In this document: positions 1-7,535 of the stretch, piece by piece | How positions within the stretch are numbered: the first letter of the stretch is position 1 | Layout of the letters: every line of letters starts with the position of its first letter | NCBI GenBank assembly: GCA_018648945.1 | Contig: JABGQJ010000148.1 | Location: forward strand, 1 to 13,362 | Direction of reading: 5' to 3' | DNA from: Victivallales bacterium | Lineage (GTDB): Bacteria > Verrucomicrobiota > Lentisphaeria > Oligosphaerales > Lenti-02 | DNA: 13,362 nt | The notes under the pieces: model-generated | Seen by the model: only the letters and a program-made list of their open reading frames with translations | Databases searched by the model: none | What the model was told of the DNA's origin: nothing | Translations under genes and position numbers: made by a program

Positions 1-1
1 C

Positions 2-922
2 GATACGGTCTGTTGGGCGCTGCCCGACCTGCATACGGGCTGGGGGTGCTTCCACAAGTGCCAGTACTGCCAACGCGGCAGGGTCTCCACCATCATGCTC
101 GATGTGGAGGAATGGCTGGAACGCGTGGACCAACTGCTTGCCGACAATCCCTGGCAGAAGGTCATCCGCTTCGATGTGGAGACCGACTGTCTCATTCTCG
201 AACCCGAGTACGGCATCTGCCGCGACTTGGTCGAACACTTTGCCGAGATGGATGACCGCTACCTGATCCTCTTCAGCAAGAGCGACAATGTGGACTTCCT
301 GCTCGACCTGGAACATCGCGGTCACACGATCATGCTCTGGACGCTGGCCACACCGACGGTCAGTCGCCGTATCGAGGTGGACACGGCAACGACCGAGGAA
401 CGGATCGAGGCCGCGCGCAAGTGCCAGGCTGCCGGCTATCCCGTGCGCTTCAAGTTCAAACCCATCGTCCCGGTGAAGAACTGGCGGCAGGAGGCCACGG
501 CGATGCTCGAGAAGATGTTCGCCGTGGTCAAGCCCGACAATCTGAGCATGGAGATGCTCTTCTTCCGCAACACGGCGGAACTGAAGAGCATGTTTGACCA
601 GGAGCTGTTCGATCCCGAGTTCATCCAGATGATGGAGCGCCACGAGGCCGAACACGGCATCGCGGACGAGTACAAGACCATTCCCGTGCCCTTCCGCATC
701 GAGGTCTACGAGTACTACGCCGCCGAGGTGAAGCGTCTCAGCCCGGAGACTCCCATCTCCCTTTGTGCCGAGGGCGTCGCCGTTTGGGACCACATGGCAC
801 CCCTCCTCGACCAGGGGCCGAGCGATTTCATCTGCAACTGCGGCCCCGCCTGCATCCCCTACCTGAAGCCCCGCAGCATGGTCAATGCCCCCGACTACAA
901 GCCCACCATCGCCCCGCAGTAG
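2..922 (+). CDS. Spore-photoproduct-lyase-like radical SAM protein (5' end outside window)
   Basis: The reading frame is open from base 2, so the gene starts before the window; 306 residues are visible. A radical SAM CxxxCxxC motif (GCFHKCQYC) lies at bases 44-70; its cysteines would bind the 4Fe-4S cluster that cleaves S-adenosylmethionine. The order of later motifs follows the SPL (spore photoproduct lyase, SplB) family: KSDNVDFLL, a TIMLWTL strand, EERIEAARKCQAAGYPV, then KFKPIVPVKNW. The tyrosine in CxYC is kept. By eye alignment, the hydrogen-donor cysteine of true SplB (RFEASC) is threonine here (RFDVET), with a cysteine two residues later. The C-terminus has extra cysteines (bases 764-766, and CNCGPAC at 833-853). 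I am confident of the superfamily and fairly confident of the SPL-like branch. DNA photolesion repair is not shown. The ATG at 95 lies downstream of the cluster motif and cannot be the start. Confidence 0.85.
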   Translation, partial: DTVCWALPDLHTGWGCFHKCQYCQRGRVSTIMLDVEEWLERVDQLLADNPWQKVIRFDVETDCLILEPEYGICRDLVEHFAEMDDRYLILFSKSDNVDFLLDLEHRGHTIMLWTLATPTVSRRIEVDTATTEERIEAARKCQAAGYPVRFKFKPIVPVKNWRQEATAMLEKMFAVVKPDNLSMEMLFFRNTAELKSMFDQELFDPEFIQMMERHEAEHGIADEYKTIPVPFRIEVYEYYAAEVKRLSPETPISLCAEGVAVWDHMAPLLDQGPSDFICNCGPACIPYLKPRSMVNAPDYKPTIAPQ

Positions 923-976
923 CCCGGGCAACAGGCTACGGGACGAGGAGGACGCCGACCCGGTTGGTAATGCCTA

Positions 977-1300
977 AGTCACGGGTGGAGGTGCCAGGCC
1001 ACTCCCCTGTGGGACGCACGGCAAGGTCCGGACCGGCAGGCATGGCCCGATGGGTGTCTTGCGCGAGGCCACCCCCCTTGCGGGGTGGTGAGCCCCGCTT
1101 CCCCAGCCTGGGCTTCGTCTAGACGCGCTCTTCCTTCCCCCCCGCGCCGGGCAGCTTCGGCTGGCCCGGCGCGGGAGGAAGGGGGGGCAATGGCTGTCCT
1201 AGAGGGGTCTACTTCAGCTCACCACCCCGCAAGGGGGGGGCTCGCGGAAACGGGGCAGCCGCCGCCGCCCTCGCCCCACCGCTTGACTCCACCCGTGACT
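977..1300. repeat. Nested inverted repeats, MITE-like or palindromic element
   Basis: This lies in a gene-free stretch (923-1345). Three inverted repeats are nested around nearly the same centre. The outer pair is 14 bases (AGTCACGGGTGGAG at 977-990 and its complement at 1287-1300). The middle pair is a perfect 21-base match (1072-1092 with 1218-1238). The inner pair is the 12-bp hairpin at 1141-1175. The left middle arm can also fold alone (CCACCCC 1069-1075 with GGGGTGG 1082-1088). No ORF in the region has a recognisable product. Terminal inverted repeats and the 324-base size suit a miniature inverted-repeat element, but I see no convincing target-site duplication. It could instead be a compound terminator or an intergenic palindromic repeat. 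Confidence 0.55.
1141..1175 (+). terminator. Strong UUCG-capped hairpin, possible terminator
   Basis: CCCGCGCCGGGC (1141-1152) pairs perfectly with GCCCGGCGCGGG (1164-1175). The stem continues, after a one-base bulge at 1163, as AGC/GCT closed by the very stable C(UUCG)G tetraloop (1155-1160). It sits about 220 bases after the radical SAM gene and before the riboswitch. No T-run follows: the 3' side is AGGAAGGGGGGG, and the other side reads CTTCCTTCCCC. Intrinsic termination is therefore possible but not typical. It is also the core of the nested repeat. Confidence 0.45.
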
Positions 1301-1345
1301 GAGTCAGTTCCCCGGTTGAGGCGGCAGTCTTGCACAAGCTTGGGG

Positions 1346-1470
1346 TCGGGGTATGCTACGTGCCCTGACAGGGGAATCCGGTTAGAATCCGGAACGGTCG
1401 CGCCGCTGTGCACGGGTCCGAACTCCCACGAGTTCGCGACCCGCAAGTCAGAACACCCTGACATACGGTC
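1346..1470 (+). promoter_or_regulatory. Cobalamin (B12) riboswitch
   Basis: The conserved core GGGAATCCGGTTAGAATCC starts at 1372 and runs on through a CCGCTGTG element near 1403-1410. The 3' B12 box is AAGTCAGAACACCCTGACA (1445-1463). P1 is supported by GTATG (1351-1355) pairing with CATAC (1462-1466). A small TCCGG/CCGGA hairpin forms inside the core. The peripheral arm pairs CGGGTC (1413-1418) with GACCCG (1438-1443) and CGAACT (1419-1424) with AGTTCG (1431-1436). Binding of adenosyl- or other cobalamin would repress the downstream genes. The next genes encode B12 import and adenosylation, which fits exactly. No convincing promoter was found upstream. Confidence 0.93.
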
Positions 1471-1481
1471 CTCTTCGCGCT

Positions 1482-1594
1482 AGAGACGGCCGGCCCGGAC
1501 TTGGTGCTCGCCACGGCGGGCAGGACCACGCAAAGGCCGCAGTCTCTGCCACCGGGGACCGCGGCCTCCCAGTTTACGCAGACAGGTTCGGGAT
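1482..1594 (+). promoter_or_regulatory. btuF leader, probable riboswitch expression platform
   Basis: Two mutually exclusive folds are visible between the aptamer and the btuF start. GGCCGC (1535-1540) can pair with GCGGCC (1561-1566) to form a hairpin just before the start region. Alternatively AGAGAC (1482-1487) can pair with GTCTCT (1542-1547), which lies in that hairpin's loop. A further small stem is GCCCG (1493-1497) with CGGGC (1517-1521). No U-tract follows, so control of translation is more likely than intrinsic termination. This is inference from pairing by eye. Confidence 0.35.
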
Positions 1595-2554
1595 ATGGCA
1601 ACGGAGCGGATACAACAGAACCGGCGCTGGTGGTTCATCATCGCGGGCGTGGCGCTGCTGTTTGCGCTGAGCTTCGCGCTGCGGCAGGTGAACAGGATCG
1701 CGTCCAAGCCGGTGCCCGCGGCGAAGGCGCACTACCAGCGGATCATCTCCTTGGCTCCGAGCATCACCGAAACGCTCTTTGCCTTGGGATTGGGGGATGC
1801 CGTGGTGGGCGTCACCCGCTATTGCGACTACCCGAAGGAAGCGAAGGGAAAGCAGGATGTGGGAGGCTATTTCGACCCCAACTACGAGGCGATCCTTGGC
1901 TTGGAGCCGGATCTGGTGGTGACCATGCCAGAGCACGAGAAGACGCGGGCATACCTTGCGGAGCGGGGGATCCGCACACTGACTGTGTCGCACAAGACGA
2001 TCCCCGGCATTCTGGCGTCCATTCAGACACTGGGGGAACACGGAGGGGTGCCCGAACGGGCGGCGGCCCTCATCGCAGACCTGCGGCGACGGATGGCCAG
2101 AGTCGCCGAACAGATCCCCTCGGGAACTCGCCCCAAGGTCATGATTGTGATGGGGCGGGATGTGGAGGCGAAGACCATGGGCAGCATCTACATCGCTGGC
2201 CGGGGAGGGTGGTACGACGAGCTGCTCAACGCAGCTGGCGGGGAGAACGCATTCCTGGACACCATGCCCTCTCCCCGAGTATCCGCCGAGGGCATACTGA
2301 AGATCAACCCCGAGGTGATCGTGGAGATGCTTGGGGACATGAACGGGGCACCACCCGATCGCCAGAAGGCCATGCAGGTTTGGCGCCCGTTGGCGGGCGT
2401 GAAGGCGGTCAGAGAGGGCCGGGTCCACCTGTTCCTGGATGACTTTGCGATCATCCCTGGTCCCCGCTTCGTCCTCACCCTCGAACGCCTTGCCCGCGTG
2501 CTCCATCCCGAAGTGGACTGGGAGGCGGCCCCGCCGCCGGGGGGGGAGCGATGA
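1595..2554 (+). CDS. btuF: Cobalamin ABC transporter substrate-binding protein
   Basis: This is a class III periplasmic-binding protein of the BtuF/FhuD/FecB type (319 aa). It should capture a corrinoid outside the inner membrane and hand it to the BtuCD transporter. A hydrophobic segment at residues 12-29 follows a basic start (RIQQNRR) and acts as an uncleaved anchor or signal peptide. No lipobox is visible. The typical first strand RIISLAPSITETLFALG is at residues 49-65, then a YFDPNYEAILGLEPDLVV motif near residues 92-109, and the C-terminal GPRFVLTLERLARVLHP helix. Helical backbone proteins of this group also bind haem and siderophores, so B12 specificity comes from the riboswitch upstream and the adenosyltransferase downstream. 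The ribosome binding site before the ATG is weak (GGTTCGGG), in line with riboswitch control. The stop overlaps the btuD start (ATGA). Confidence 0.88.
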   Translation: MATERIQQNRRWWFIIAGVALLFALSFALRQVNRIASKPVPAAKAHYQRIISLAPSITETLFALGLGDAVVGVTRYCDYPKEAKGKQDVGGYFDPNYEAILGLEPDLVVTMPEHEKTRAYLAERGIRTLTVSHKTIPGILASIQTLGEHGGVPERAAALIADLRRRMARVAEQIPSGTRPKVMIVMGRDVEAKTMGSIYIAGRGGWYDELLNAAGGENAFLDTMPSPRVSAEGILKINPEVIVEMLGDMNGAPPDRQKAMQVWRPLAGVKAVREGRVHLFLDDFAIIPGPRFVLTLERLARVLHPEVDWEAAPPPGGER

Positions 2555-3345
2555 CCGCGGCCGCGCCAGCTCTCGATGTCAGGGACCTCACCTACCGGGT
2601 GGATGGCACGACGATCCTGCACGGGGTTTCTCTGCGTGTGGAGGCGGGTCGCTACGTCTCGATCGTCGGTCCGAACGGCGCGGGCAAGAGCACCTTTCTG
2701 AAGTGCCTCAATCGCATCTTGCTGGCCGCGGGCGGCGAGATCCAGGTGCATGGGAGACCGCTGGCGGCGTATTCCCAGCCAAAACTGGCGCGGGAGATTG
2801 GCTACGTACCCCAGGGAGGTACGGATGATATTCCCTTCACTGTATTCGAGTTCGCGATGCTGGGGCGGTACCCGCATCTGAGCCCCTTCACGCCGACCAC
2901 GGAGGCAGACGAGGAGGCAGTGCGAAACGCCCTGGCCATGGCTGGCGCCAGCGAGTTGGCGGAGCGCCCGTGCTACACCTTGAGCGGGGGCGAACGGCAA
3001 CGGGTGCTGATTGCCCGCGCGCTGGTTTCGGAACCCAGGCTTCTGCTGCTCGACGAACCAACCACGTTCCTGGATCCCCACCATCAACAGGACATCCTCA
3101 AGCTGCTTGCCCGGCTCCATCGCGAGACCAATGTGACGATCCTGTCGGTCACCCATGACATCAACGCCGCTGCCATGACCAGCGACGAGATCCTGGCCTT
3201 GCGTGACGGTCGTGCCGTGTTCCACGGTCCTCCCGCCGATCTGATGCAAGAGAAGGTGCTCCTGGATCTGTTCGACCAGAGTTTCCTGTTCGTTCCCCAT
3301 CCCAAGACTGGACAGCGACTCGTGATCCCGGAGGATGCCCAATGA
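2551..3345 (+). CDS. btuD: Cobalamin ABC transporter ATP-binding protein
   Basis: This 264-aa ATPase of the FepC/BtuD family would dimerise on the inner face of the membrane and drive B12 uptake. All motifs are present and intact: Walker A GPNGAGKST (residues 40-48), Q-loop in YVPQGG (Q88), signature LSGGERQ (144-150), Walker B LLLLDEP (164-170), D-loop FLDPHHQ, and the switch histidine in SVTHD (H202). Length is normal for the family. The start overlaps the btuF stop by four bases, a G-rich ribosome binding site (2540-2548) precedes it, and its own stop overlaps btuC, so translational coupling is likely. Confidence 0.93.
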   Translation: MTAAAPALDVRDLTYRVDGTTILHGVSLRVEAGRYVSIVGPNGAGKSTFLKCLNRILLAAGGEIQVHGRPLAAYSQPKLAREIGYVPQGGTDDIPFTVFEFAMLGRYPHLSPFTPTTEADEEAVRNALAMAGASELAERPCYTLSGGERQRVLIARALVSEPRLLLLDEPTTFLDPHHQQDILKLLARLHRETNVTILSVTHDINAAAMTSDEILALRDGRAVFHGPPADLMQEKVLLDLFDQSFLFVPHPKTGQRLVIPEDAQ

Positions 3346-4367
3346 CTGGCTGTCCGAAACGAGTTTTCTTGGTCCTTTCCGTCCTGGCGCTGGGCTCCCT
3401 TGCCTGCCTGTTGCTCTGCCCCTTTGCTGGTATGGAAGCGATACCGTTCGCCGTCTTGCGTGGCGCCAGGGACTTGCCTGGCAACGTCCACACCATCTTC
3501 TGGCAGGTCCGCGTGCCTCGCGTCTGCACGGCGTTCCTGGTTGGGGCCGGCCTGGCCGCCTGCGGGATGGCGTTCCAGGCCATGTTCCGGAACCCTCTGG
3601 CCACGCCGTTTACGCTGGGGGTTGCGGGCGGGGCCTCGCTTGGGGCCGCCCTCTATGTGTGGCTTGGTCTCTCCTTTGCCGTTCTCTCGATCTCCGGGGT
3701 CTCGGTATTTGCGTTCCTCGGGGCGCTGGGTTCCATCTCCCTGGTCTATGGCCTGACCCGATTGCGGCATGGCTTCTCCACTGCCACCCTGTTGCTGGCG
3801 GGGATCGCGGTCAACCTATTCAGCTCGAGCCTGATCATGCTTATCCAGTACCTGTCCGATCTCGCTGGTTCCTTCAAGATCCTCCACTGGCTGATGGGAG
3901 GATTGGAGGGCATGGGGTACGACCGTGTTCTTGGCCTTGCCCCGTTGGTGGCTACCGGCGTCCTGATTCTCTTCGCCATGACCCATGAACTGAACCTGAT
4001 GAGTGTGGGCGAGGAGTTGGCCATCAGTCGCGGCGTCGATGTGCGTCGGGTGAAGCACATCCTTTTCCTCGCGACCTCGATCTGCGTCGGCGCGGTGGTT
4101 GCCGTTTGCGGCCCGATTGGGTTCGTGGGGATGATGGTTCCCCACATGTGCCGTCTGCTGGTGGGTAGCAACCATCGCCACCTGCTACCCACCACCTGTC
4201 TGTTTGGCGGGGTCTTTCTCACTCTCTGCGACACGCTGGCCCGCGTGCTGATCGCGCCCGCCGAGATTCCGGTTGGCATCATCACTTCGGTGTTGGGCGG
4301 TCCGTTCTTCATCTGGATGCTGGTGCGCGCTCCGGCCCGCATGGCGTGCCTTGGCCGAACTACCTAA
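3342..4367 (+). CDS. btuC: Cobalamin ABC transporter permease, FecCD family
   Basis: This 341-aa polytopic membrane protein forms the B12 translocation channel with BtuD. Family hallmarks are clear: RVPRVCTAFLVGAGLAACG, then FRNPLATPFTLGVAGGASLG in the N-terminal half. In the C-terminal half there are GPIGFVGMMVPHMCRLLVG and PAEIPVGIITSVLGGPFFIW. Length and hydrophobic pattern fit the usual ten-helix fold. A good Shine-Dalgarno site, GGAGG (3330-3334), lies seven bases before the ATG, inside the end of btuD. Siderophore or haem permeases share these motifs, so the B12 assignment rests on the operon. Confidence 0.92.
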   Translation: MTGCPKRVFLVLSVLALGSLACLLLCPFAGMEAIPFAVLRGARDLPGNVHTIFWQVRVPRVCTAFLVGAGLAACGMAFQAMFRNPLATPFTLGVAGGASLGAALYVWLGLSFAVLSISGVSVFAFLGALGSISLVYGLTRLRHGFSTATLLLAGIAVNLFSSSLIMLIQYLSDLAGSFKILHWLMGGLEGMGYDRVLGLAPLVATGVLILFAMTHELNLMSVGEELAISRGVDVRRVKHILFLATSICVGAVVAVCGPIGFVGMMVPHMCRLLVGSNHRHLLPTTCLFGGVFLTLCDTLARVLIAPAEIPVGIITSVLGGPFFIWMLVRAPARMACLGRTT

Positions 4368-4369
4368 TC

Positions 4370-4374
4370 GGGAG
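4370..4374 (+). promoter_or_regulatory. Ribosome binding site deciding the cobO start
   Basis: GGGAG sits seven bases before the ATG at 4382. The earlier in-frame ATG at 4346 lies inside btuC and has no such site, so 4382 is preferred. Confidence 0.7.
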
Positions 4375-4381
4375 CAGTGCG

Positions 4382-4924
4382 ATGTTGGAAAGAGAAGGCA
4401 GGGACTGGCTCCGAGGCTACGTGCAGGTGTACACCGGGGACGGCAAAGGCAAGACGACTGCATCGTTCGGTCTGGCGTTGCGCGCGGCTGGCGCCGGGCT
4501 GCCCGTCTTCATCGGCCAGTTCGCAAAGGGCACGCACTATAGTGAGTTGGACGCATTCAGGCGTTTCACCGACCTCATCGAGTTGCGGCAGTTCGGGGCC
4601 GGGGGCTTCATCCGCGGTCAGCCCAGCGACGAGGATCGCGCGGCCGCGGCAGAAGGTCTGGCCGAGGTTCGCCGCGTGTTTGCGGCGGGTGGCCACCGTC
4701 TCGTGATCATGGACGAGGCCAACATCGCGACCCATTTCGGGCTGTTCTCGGTGGTGGAGTTGCTTGCTCTCATCGAGGAGAAGCCGGCCAACGTGGAGTT
4801 GGTCCTGACTGGTCGCCGCGCCGATCCGCGCATTGTGGCGCGGGCCGATCTCGTCACGGAAATGCGCGAGATCAAGCACTACTACGCGGCGGGTGTCCAG
4901 GCGAGGCGAGGGGTCGAAAAGTAG
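4382..4924 (+). CDS. cobO: Corrinoid adenosyltransferase, CobO/BtuR type
   Basis: This 180-aa cytoplasmic enzyme transfers the adenosyl group of ATP to reduced cob(I)alamin or cobyrinate, making the coenzyme form. The CobA/CobO/BtuR family P-loop, GDGKGKTT, is at residues 19-26. Also present are LVIMDEANI (107-115, Walker B-like), LTGRRADPRIVARADLVTEM (142-161) and the family C-terminal pattern KHYYAAGVQARRGVE. Length is close to the family norm of 180-200 residues. It starts 14 bases after the btuC stop, so it belongs to the riboswitch operon; salvage of imported B12 is the likely job. It could also act in de novo synthesis, but no synthesis genes are seen here. The next gene is convergent and 64 bases away, with no clear terminator hairpin between. 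Confidence 0.93.
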   Translation: MLEREGRDWLRGYVQVYTGDGKGKTTASFGLALRAAGAGLPVFIGQFAKGTHYSELDAFRRFTDLIELRQFGAGGFIRGQPSDEDRAAAAEGLAEVRRVFAAGGHRLVIMDEANIATHFGLFSVVELLALIEEKPANVELVLTGRRADPRIVARADLVTEMREIKHYYAAGVQARRGVEK

Positions 4925-4988
4925 GGTGACCACCGCCGGCATGCTGCTCGACTTCGTTCCCGCCCCTCTCGGCTGTGGGCTGATCCGC

Positions 4989-5636
4989 TTACCAGTTGGC
5001 CCAGTACTTGGCCTCATCGATGATGGTGCCGGGGGACAGGGAGGACACATGGCCATCGGCGAAGGAGTAGTTGGCGAGGTTGCCGTGGCGGAAGCGTCCT
5101 ACCCGCGCCCAGTCCACGTACCCTGGCGAGGCAAGGCGCCCATGGGTTCCCGGGGTCAGTTGGCCATTGGGTGACGCTCCATCGCCGTTGGCTGCGGTGC
5201 ACACGGCCTCGCTGGGGCGCTTGACGGCCCCGAGGCTGACCCATCTGAGGGGGGCGCTGCCGGGGAGGGTGCCGGGGGGATGCAGCTTGTAGGATTGCAC
5301 GTAGCTGAGGTCGCTGCCATAGCGGTTCAACCACAGATCGGGGTCCGAAGCGCAGACAAACACCGCGTCATCGCCAGTGTAGGCCGTCAGGATGTTGTGG
5401 AAGTAGCCGCTGGTAAAGCCATAGGCCGAGCTGTGGTAGGCGAGGTTGTACGTCTCGCTGTGATCGTCCGCATACATGAACACGGCCAGACCGATCTGTT
5501 TCAGGTTGCTCACGCAGGAAATCTGGCGGGCCTTCTCCCGAGCCTTCGAGAGGGCTGGCAGGAGCATGGAGGCCAGGATCGCGATGATCGCGATGACGAC
5601 GAGCAGCTCGATGAGGGTAAATCGCTTGTGCTTCAT
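4989..5636 (-). CDS. Type II secretion/type IV pseudopilin-like protein, H-X9-DG type
   Basis: This 215-aa protein has an N-terminal class III signal: MKHKR then [18 protein letters not shown], a hydrophobic helix, and the [20 protein letters not shown] segment. The E at mature position 5 is present. The residue before the expected cleavage site is arginine, not the usual glycine. The C-terminal part carries the H-X9-DG signature ([15 protein letters not shown]). Many bacteria with large pseudopilin families have dozens of such proteins, and few have known roles. They are thought to be membrane-anchored, with the body outside the inner membrane. The start lies 25 bases after the stop of the upstream paralog, with a GGAAG about 11 bases before the ATG, so co-transcription with it is likely. 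Confidence 0.88.
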   Translation of the reverse strand: MKHKRFTLIELLVVIAIIAILASMLLPALSKAREKARQISCVSNLKQIGLAVFMYADDHSETYNLAYHSSAYGFTSGYFHNILTAYTGDDAVFVCASDPDLWLNRYGSDLSYVQSYKLHPPGTLPGSAPLRWVSLGAVKRPSEAVCTAANGDGASPNGQLTPGTHGRLASPGYVDWARVGRFRHGNLANYSFADGHVSSLSPGTIIDEAKYWANW

Positions 5637-5661
5637 AGTCTCTCTATCTTCCGAATTCGCG

Positions 5662-7368
5662 TTACGGAGCAGGATGCTCTGCTGCCTGAATGAGCTTCTT
5701 CAGTTCGTCGTCGATGAAGGGCCTCCCCTCGACGTGCCCATCGCAGAAGGCGACGTTGACGCCGCGCTTCAGCAGGCCCGGCTTGGTGCAGGCCATGGGT
5801 GTCTGGGAGGGGTTCTGGATCTCGGCCATCTTCTTGCCCTTGCCGAAGTATAGGTAGTCGCATCTGCCGGCCCGGACCTCTGCCGCGTTGGCGGGTGGGG
5901 TAGTCTTGCCGGCGGGGGAGACAAAGACCTTGCCGTTGTTGCCGATGTACTCCCAGACATCCCCAAGGTCGTTGGGCAACTGTCCGTTGTGCTCGTCAGT
6001 GTACATGAAGACTCCAAGGCCGATCTGCTTGAGATTGTTGATGTCGCTGATTGTCCGGGCTTTGGCGCGGGCTTGGGCGAGAGCAGGAAGCAGCATCCCT
6101 GCCATGATTGCCCCTGGCACGACCGCGCATTGTATGACGAGTACCTCTCCCATGTCGAAGTTGGTGCGGCTGAGGGAGACGATCGCATCGGGCATCTTGA
6201 CCGACACCGCATAGGAGGCCTGCCCCTCGATGCCCCCCATGAAGCCAGCCATCACCTCGGTTTCCGGATCGGCCGACATGGCCGCCTGGATGAGGCCTGT
6301 GATATTGTCACCGAAGCGTCTGCTGACGAAGGAGAACCCCATGCCTTCCGTGGGCAGCCCCTTGGCCATGGTCTGGAACTCCGGTGTCTTGGCGATGGTC
6401 GGGCTCTCGCCCCGGCGGCAGGAATCCATGGCCTGGACGACCTCGTCGTTGGTGGCCAGGACCAGATAGGGGCCAAAGCGGGCGATGGTCGGCTTGAACC
6501 GGATCGGGACCGGAACGGGGACCTGGATGCTGCGCAGGCGCAGATCGCCGTCGTCGGTGCGCGTGACGTTCGGCACGGCTTGGAGCATGGTGTCGATGAA
6601 CTGGAAGATGCTGTCGTCCTTCACCTCGATCAGCAAAGCCAGGGCCATCTGCGGCACTTCCAGTTGGACACCGGTGGGTAGCGGCACGAGCACCTTCTCT
6701 TCACGGCTGATGGTGGCAACGAGGCCCGCACCTGGCCCGATGGACTCAAACCACTGGTCGAGGTCAATGCCCTGGCCGCGCGTCATCATGATGGCCTGGT
6801 TGAACCCAGAGAGCACTGGTTCGAAGTCCGAGGTGGCAATCGTCTTCTTCACCCAGTCCCAGAGCGGGGCGGGCTTGGATGGGCCATAGGTGGCGATGAC
6901 CGCATCCTCCGGGATGCAGTCGAGCATCTTGAACGCACCGTTCCCGGTCGTTGACATCTCCCAGAACAGGCCCTTCGGTGGCCCCGGCATCGCGTGAGCG
7001 ACGACGGCCCGGTTGTGGTAAAGGCCCTTGCCTTCCGCCACCGAACTCATGCCAACGCCGCGCGCTGCACGCAAGCCGGACTCATTGATGAAACTGCGCA
7101 CGAAGTGGAGGACGACCTGCGCCCCCATCCGTTCCTCCCCTTCCAGGTTGTCGATGATGGCCCCGCCAAGCTTGCCTGCAAACTCGTCCAGCTTGGCCCC
7201 CCACTTCTCCGTGCTCATGTAGAGGTAGAACGAACCGTCGGGATTGAGGTGTTTCGCCACATCACCGTAGGATGTGGGTGCCTGCGGCGTGACCTTTGGC
7301 AAGGTCTGGGCCGAGACGGCGAAGGAGAGGGCGAAGAGCCCAAGGAGGCAACGCGGGAAGAGTTTCAT
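5662..7368 (-). CDS. Secreted protein with internal pseudopilin-like module, tandem copy 1
   Basis: This 568-aa protein begins [21 protein letters not shown], a signal peptide probably cut after VSA. Residues of about 25-405 form a domain I cannot name with certainty. Its segments ([20 protein letters not shown], a VKDDSIFQF stretch, [10 protein letters not shown]) recall DUF3352-type proteins. A hydrophobic stretch follows (about 408-433), running into [15 protein letters not shown] and [13 protein letters not shown] (about 444-456). This is the pattern found just inside a pseudopilin N-terminus, and a C-terminal CDGH motif ends the module (about 542-545). The prepilin-peptidase signal FTLIE is absent and the H of H-X9-DG is leucine. 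The ATG at 7368 is chosen for the signal peptide and conserved leader; the open frame upstream is an off-frame read of the previous copy's end. Function is unknown. Confidence 0.85.
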   Translation of the reverse strand: MKLFPRCLLGLFALSFAVSAQTLPKVTPQAPTSYGDVAKHLNPDGSFYLYMSTEKWGAKLDEFAGKLGGAIIDNLEGEERMGAQVVLHFVRSFINESGLRAARGVGMSSVAEGKGLYHNRAVVAHAMPGPPKGLFWEMSTTGNGAFKMLDCIPEDAVIATYGPSKPAPLWDWVKKTIATSDFEPVLSGFNQAIMMTRGQGIDLDQWFESIGPGAGLVATISREEKVLVPLPTGVQLEVPQMALALLIEVKDDSIFQFIDTMLQAVPNVTRTDDGDLRLRSIQVPVPVPIRFKPTIARFGPYLVLATNDEVVQAMDSCRRGESPTIAKTPEFQTMAKGLPTEGMGFSFVSRRFGDNITGLIQAAMSADPETEVMAGFMGGIEGQASYAVSVKMPDAIVSLSRTNFDMGEVLVIQCAVVPGAIMAGMLLPALAQARAKARTISDINNLKQIGLGVFMYTDEHNGQLPNDLGDVWEYIGNNGKVFVSPAGKTTPPANAAEVRAGRCDYLYFGKGKKMAEIQNPSQTPMACTKPGLLKRGVNVAFCDGHVEGRPFIDDELKKLIQAAEHPAP

Positions 7369-7383
7369 CGGGCACCAATCCTT
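7366..7383 (-). promoter_or_regulatory. Identical 18-base start-codon leader shared by the three paralogs
   Basis: AAGGATTGGTGCCCGATG is identical before and at the start codon of all three copies (7366-7383, 9240-9257, 11075-11092, all on the - strand). AAGGA is the likely ribosome binding site, about ten bases from the ATG. This identity fixes the true start of each gene. Confidence 0.8.
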
Positions 7384-7457
7384 TCCAGCTGGCGGGAGCT
7401 GCTGGCCGAGTCTCTGGGACGTGACGTGACATCTTCTCTGAGGGGCGATACGCCATG

Positions 7458-7486
7458 ACTTTACACCGGCGCAGCGCAGCCTGCAA
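7458..7486 (-). promoter_or_regulatory. Promoter of paralog copy 1
   Basis: On the - strand, TTGCAG (7481-7486), a 17-base spacer and TAAAGT (7458-7463) form a sigma70-like promoter. The -10 is preceded directly by TG. It lies about 90 bases before the start codon. The same arrangement recurs before the other two copies, which makes chance unlikely. Confidence 0.65.
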
Positions 7487-7496
7487 GCGGGATCCG

Positions 7497-7525
7497 CCGC
7501 TGCCACAGTGTCCCTGGCGTAGCGG
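7497..7525 (-). terminator. Weak hairpin after paralog copy 2
   Basis: CCGCT-GCCA (7497-7505) can pair with TGGC-(GT)-AGCGG (7515-7525) around a nine-base loop. It lies just after the copy 2 stop and before the copy 1 promoter. No U-tract is present, so a terminator role is tentative. Confidence 0.25.
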
Positions 7526-7535
7526 GGGCAGAAGG

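Noticed and set aside
1330..1357. TTGCAC, 16 bases, TATGCT as promoter for the B12 operon
   Set aside because: Transcription would start inside the aptamer and lose the 5' strand of P1, so the riboswitch could not form.
1085..1483. ORF of 132 aa across the intergenic region
   Set aside because: It runs through the nested repeats and the riboswitch, and its proline/arginine-rich product has no recognisable feature.
4346..4381. Earlier ATG for cobO inside btuC
   Set aside because: It has no ribosome binding site, and the 12 added residues do not resemble the family; 4382 has GGGAG at good spacing.
4925..4988. Possible bidirectional terminator between cobO and the pseudopilin gene
   Set aside because: Only a four-base stem (GCCC/GGGC) could be found, with no T-run on either strand.
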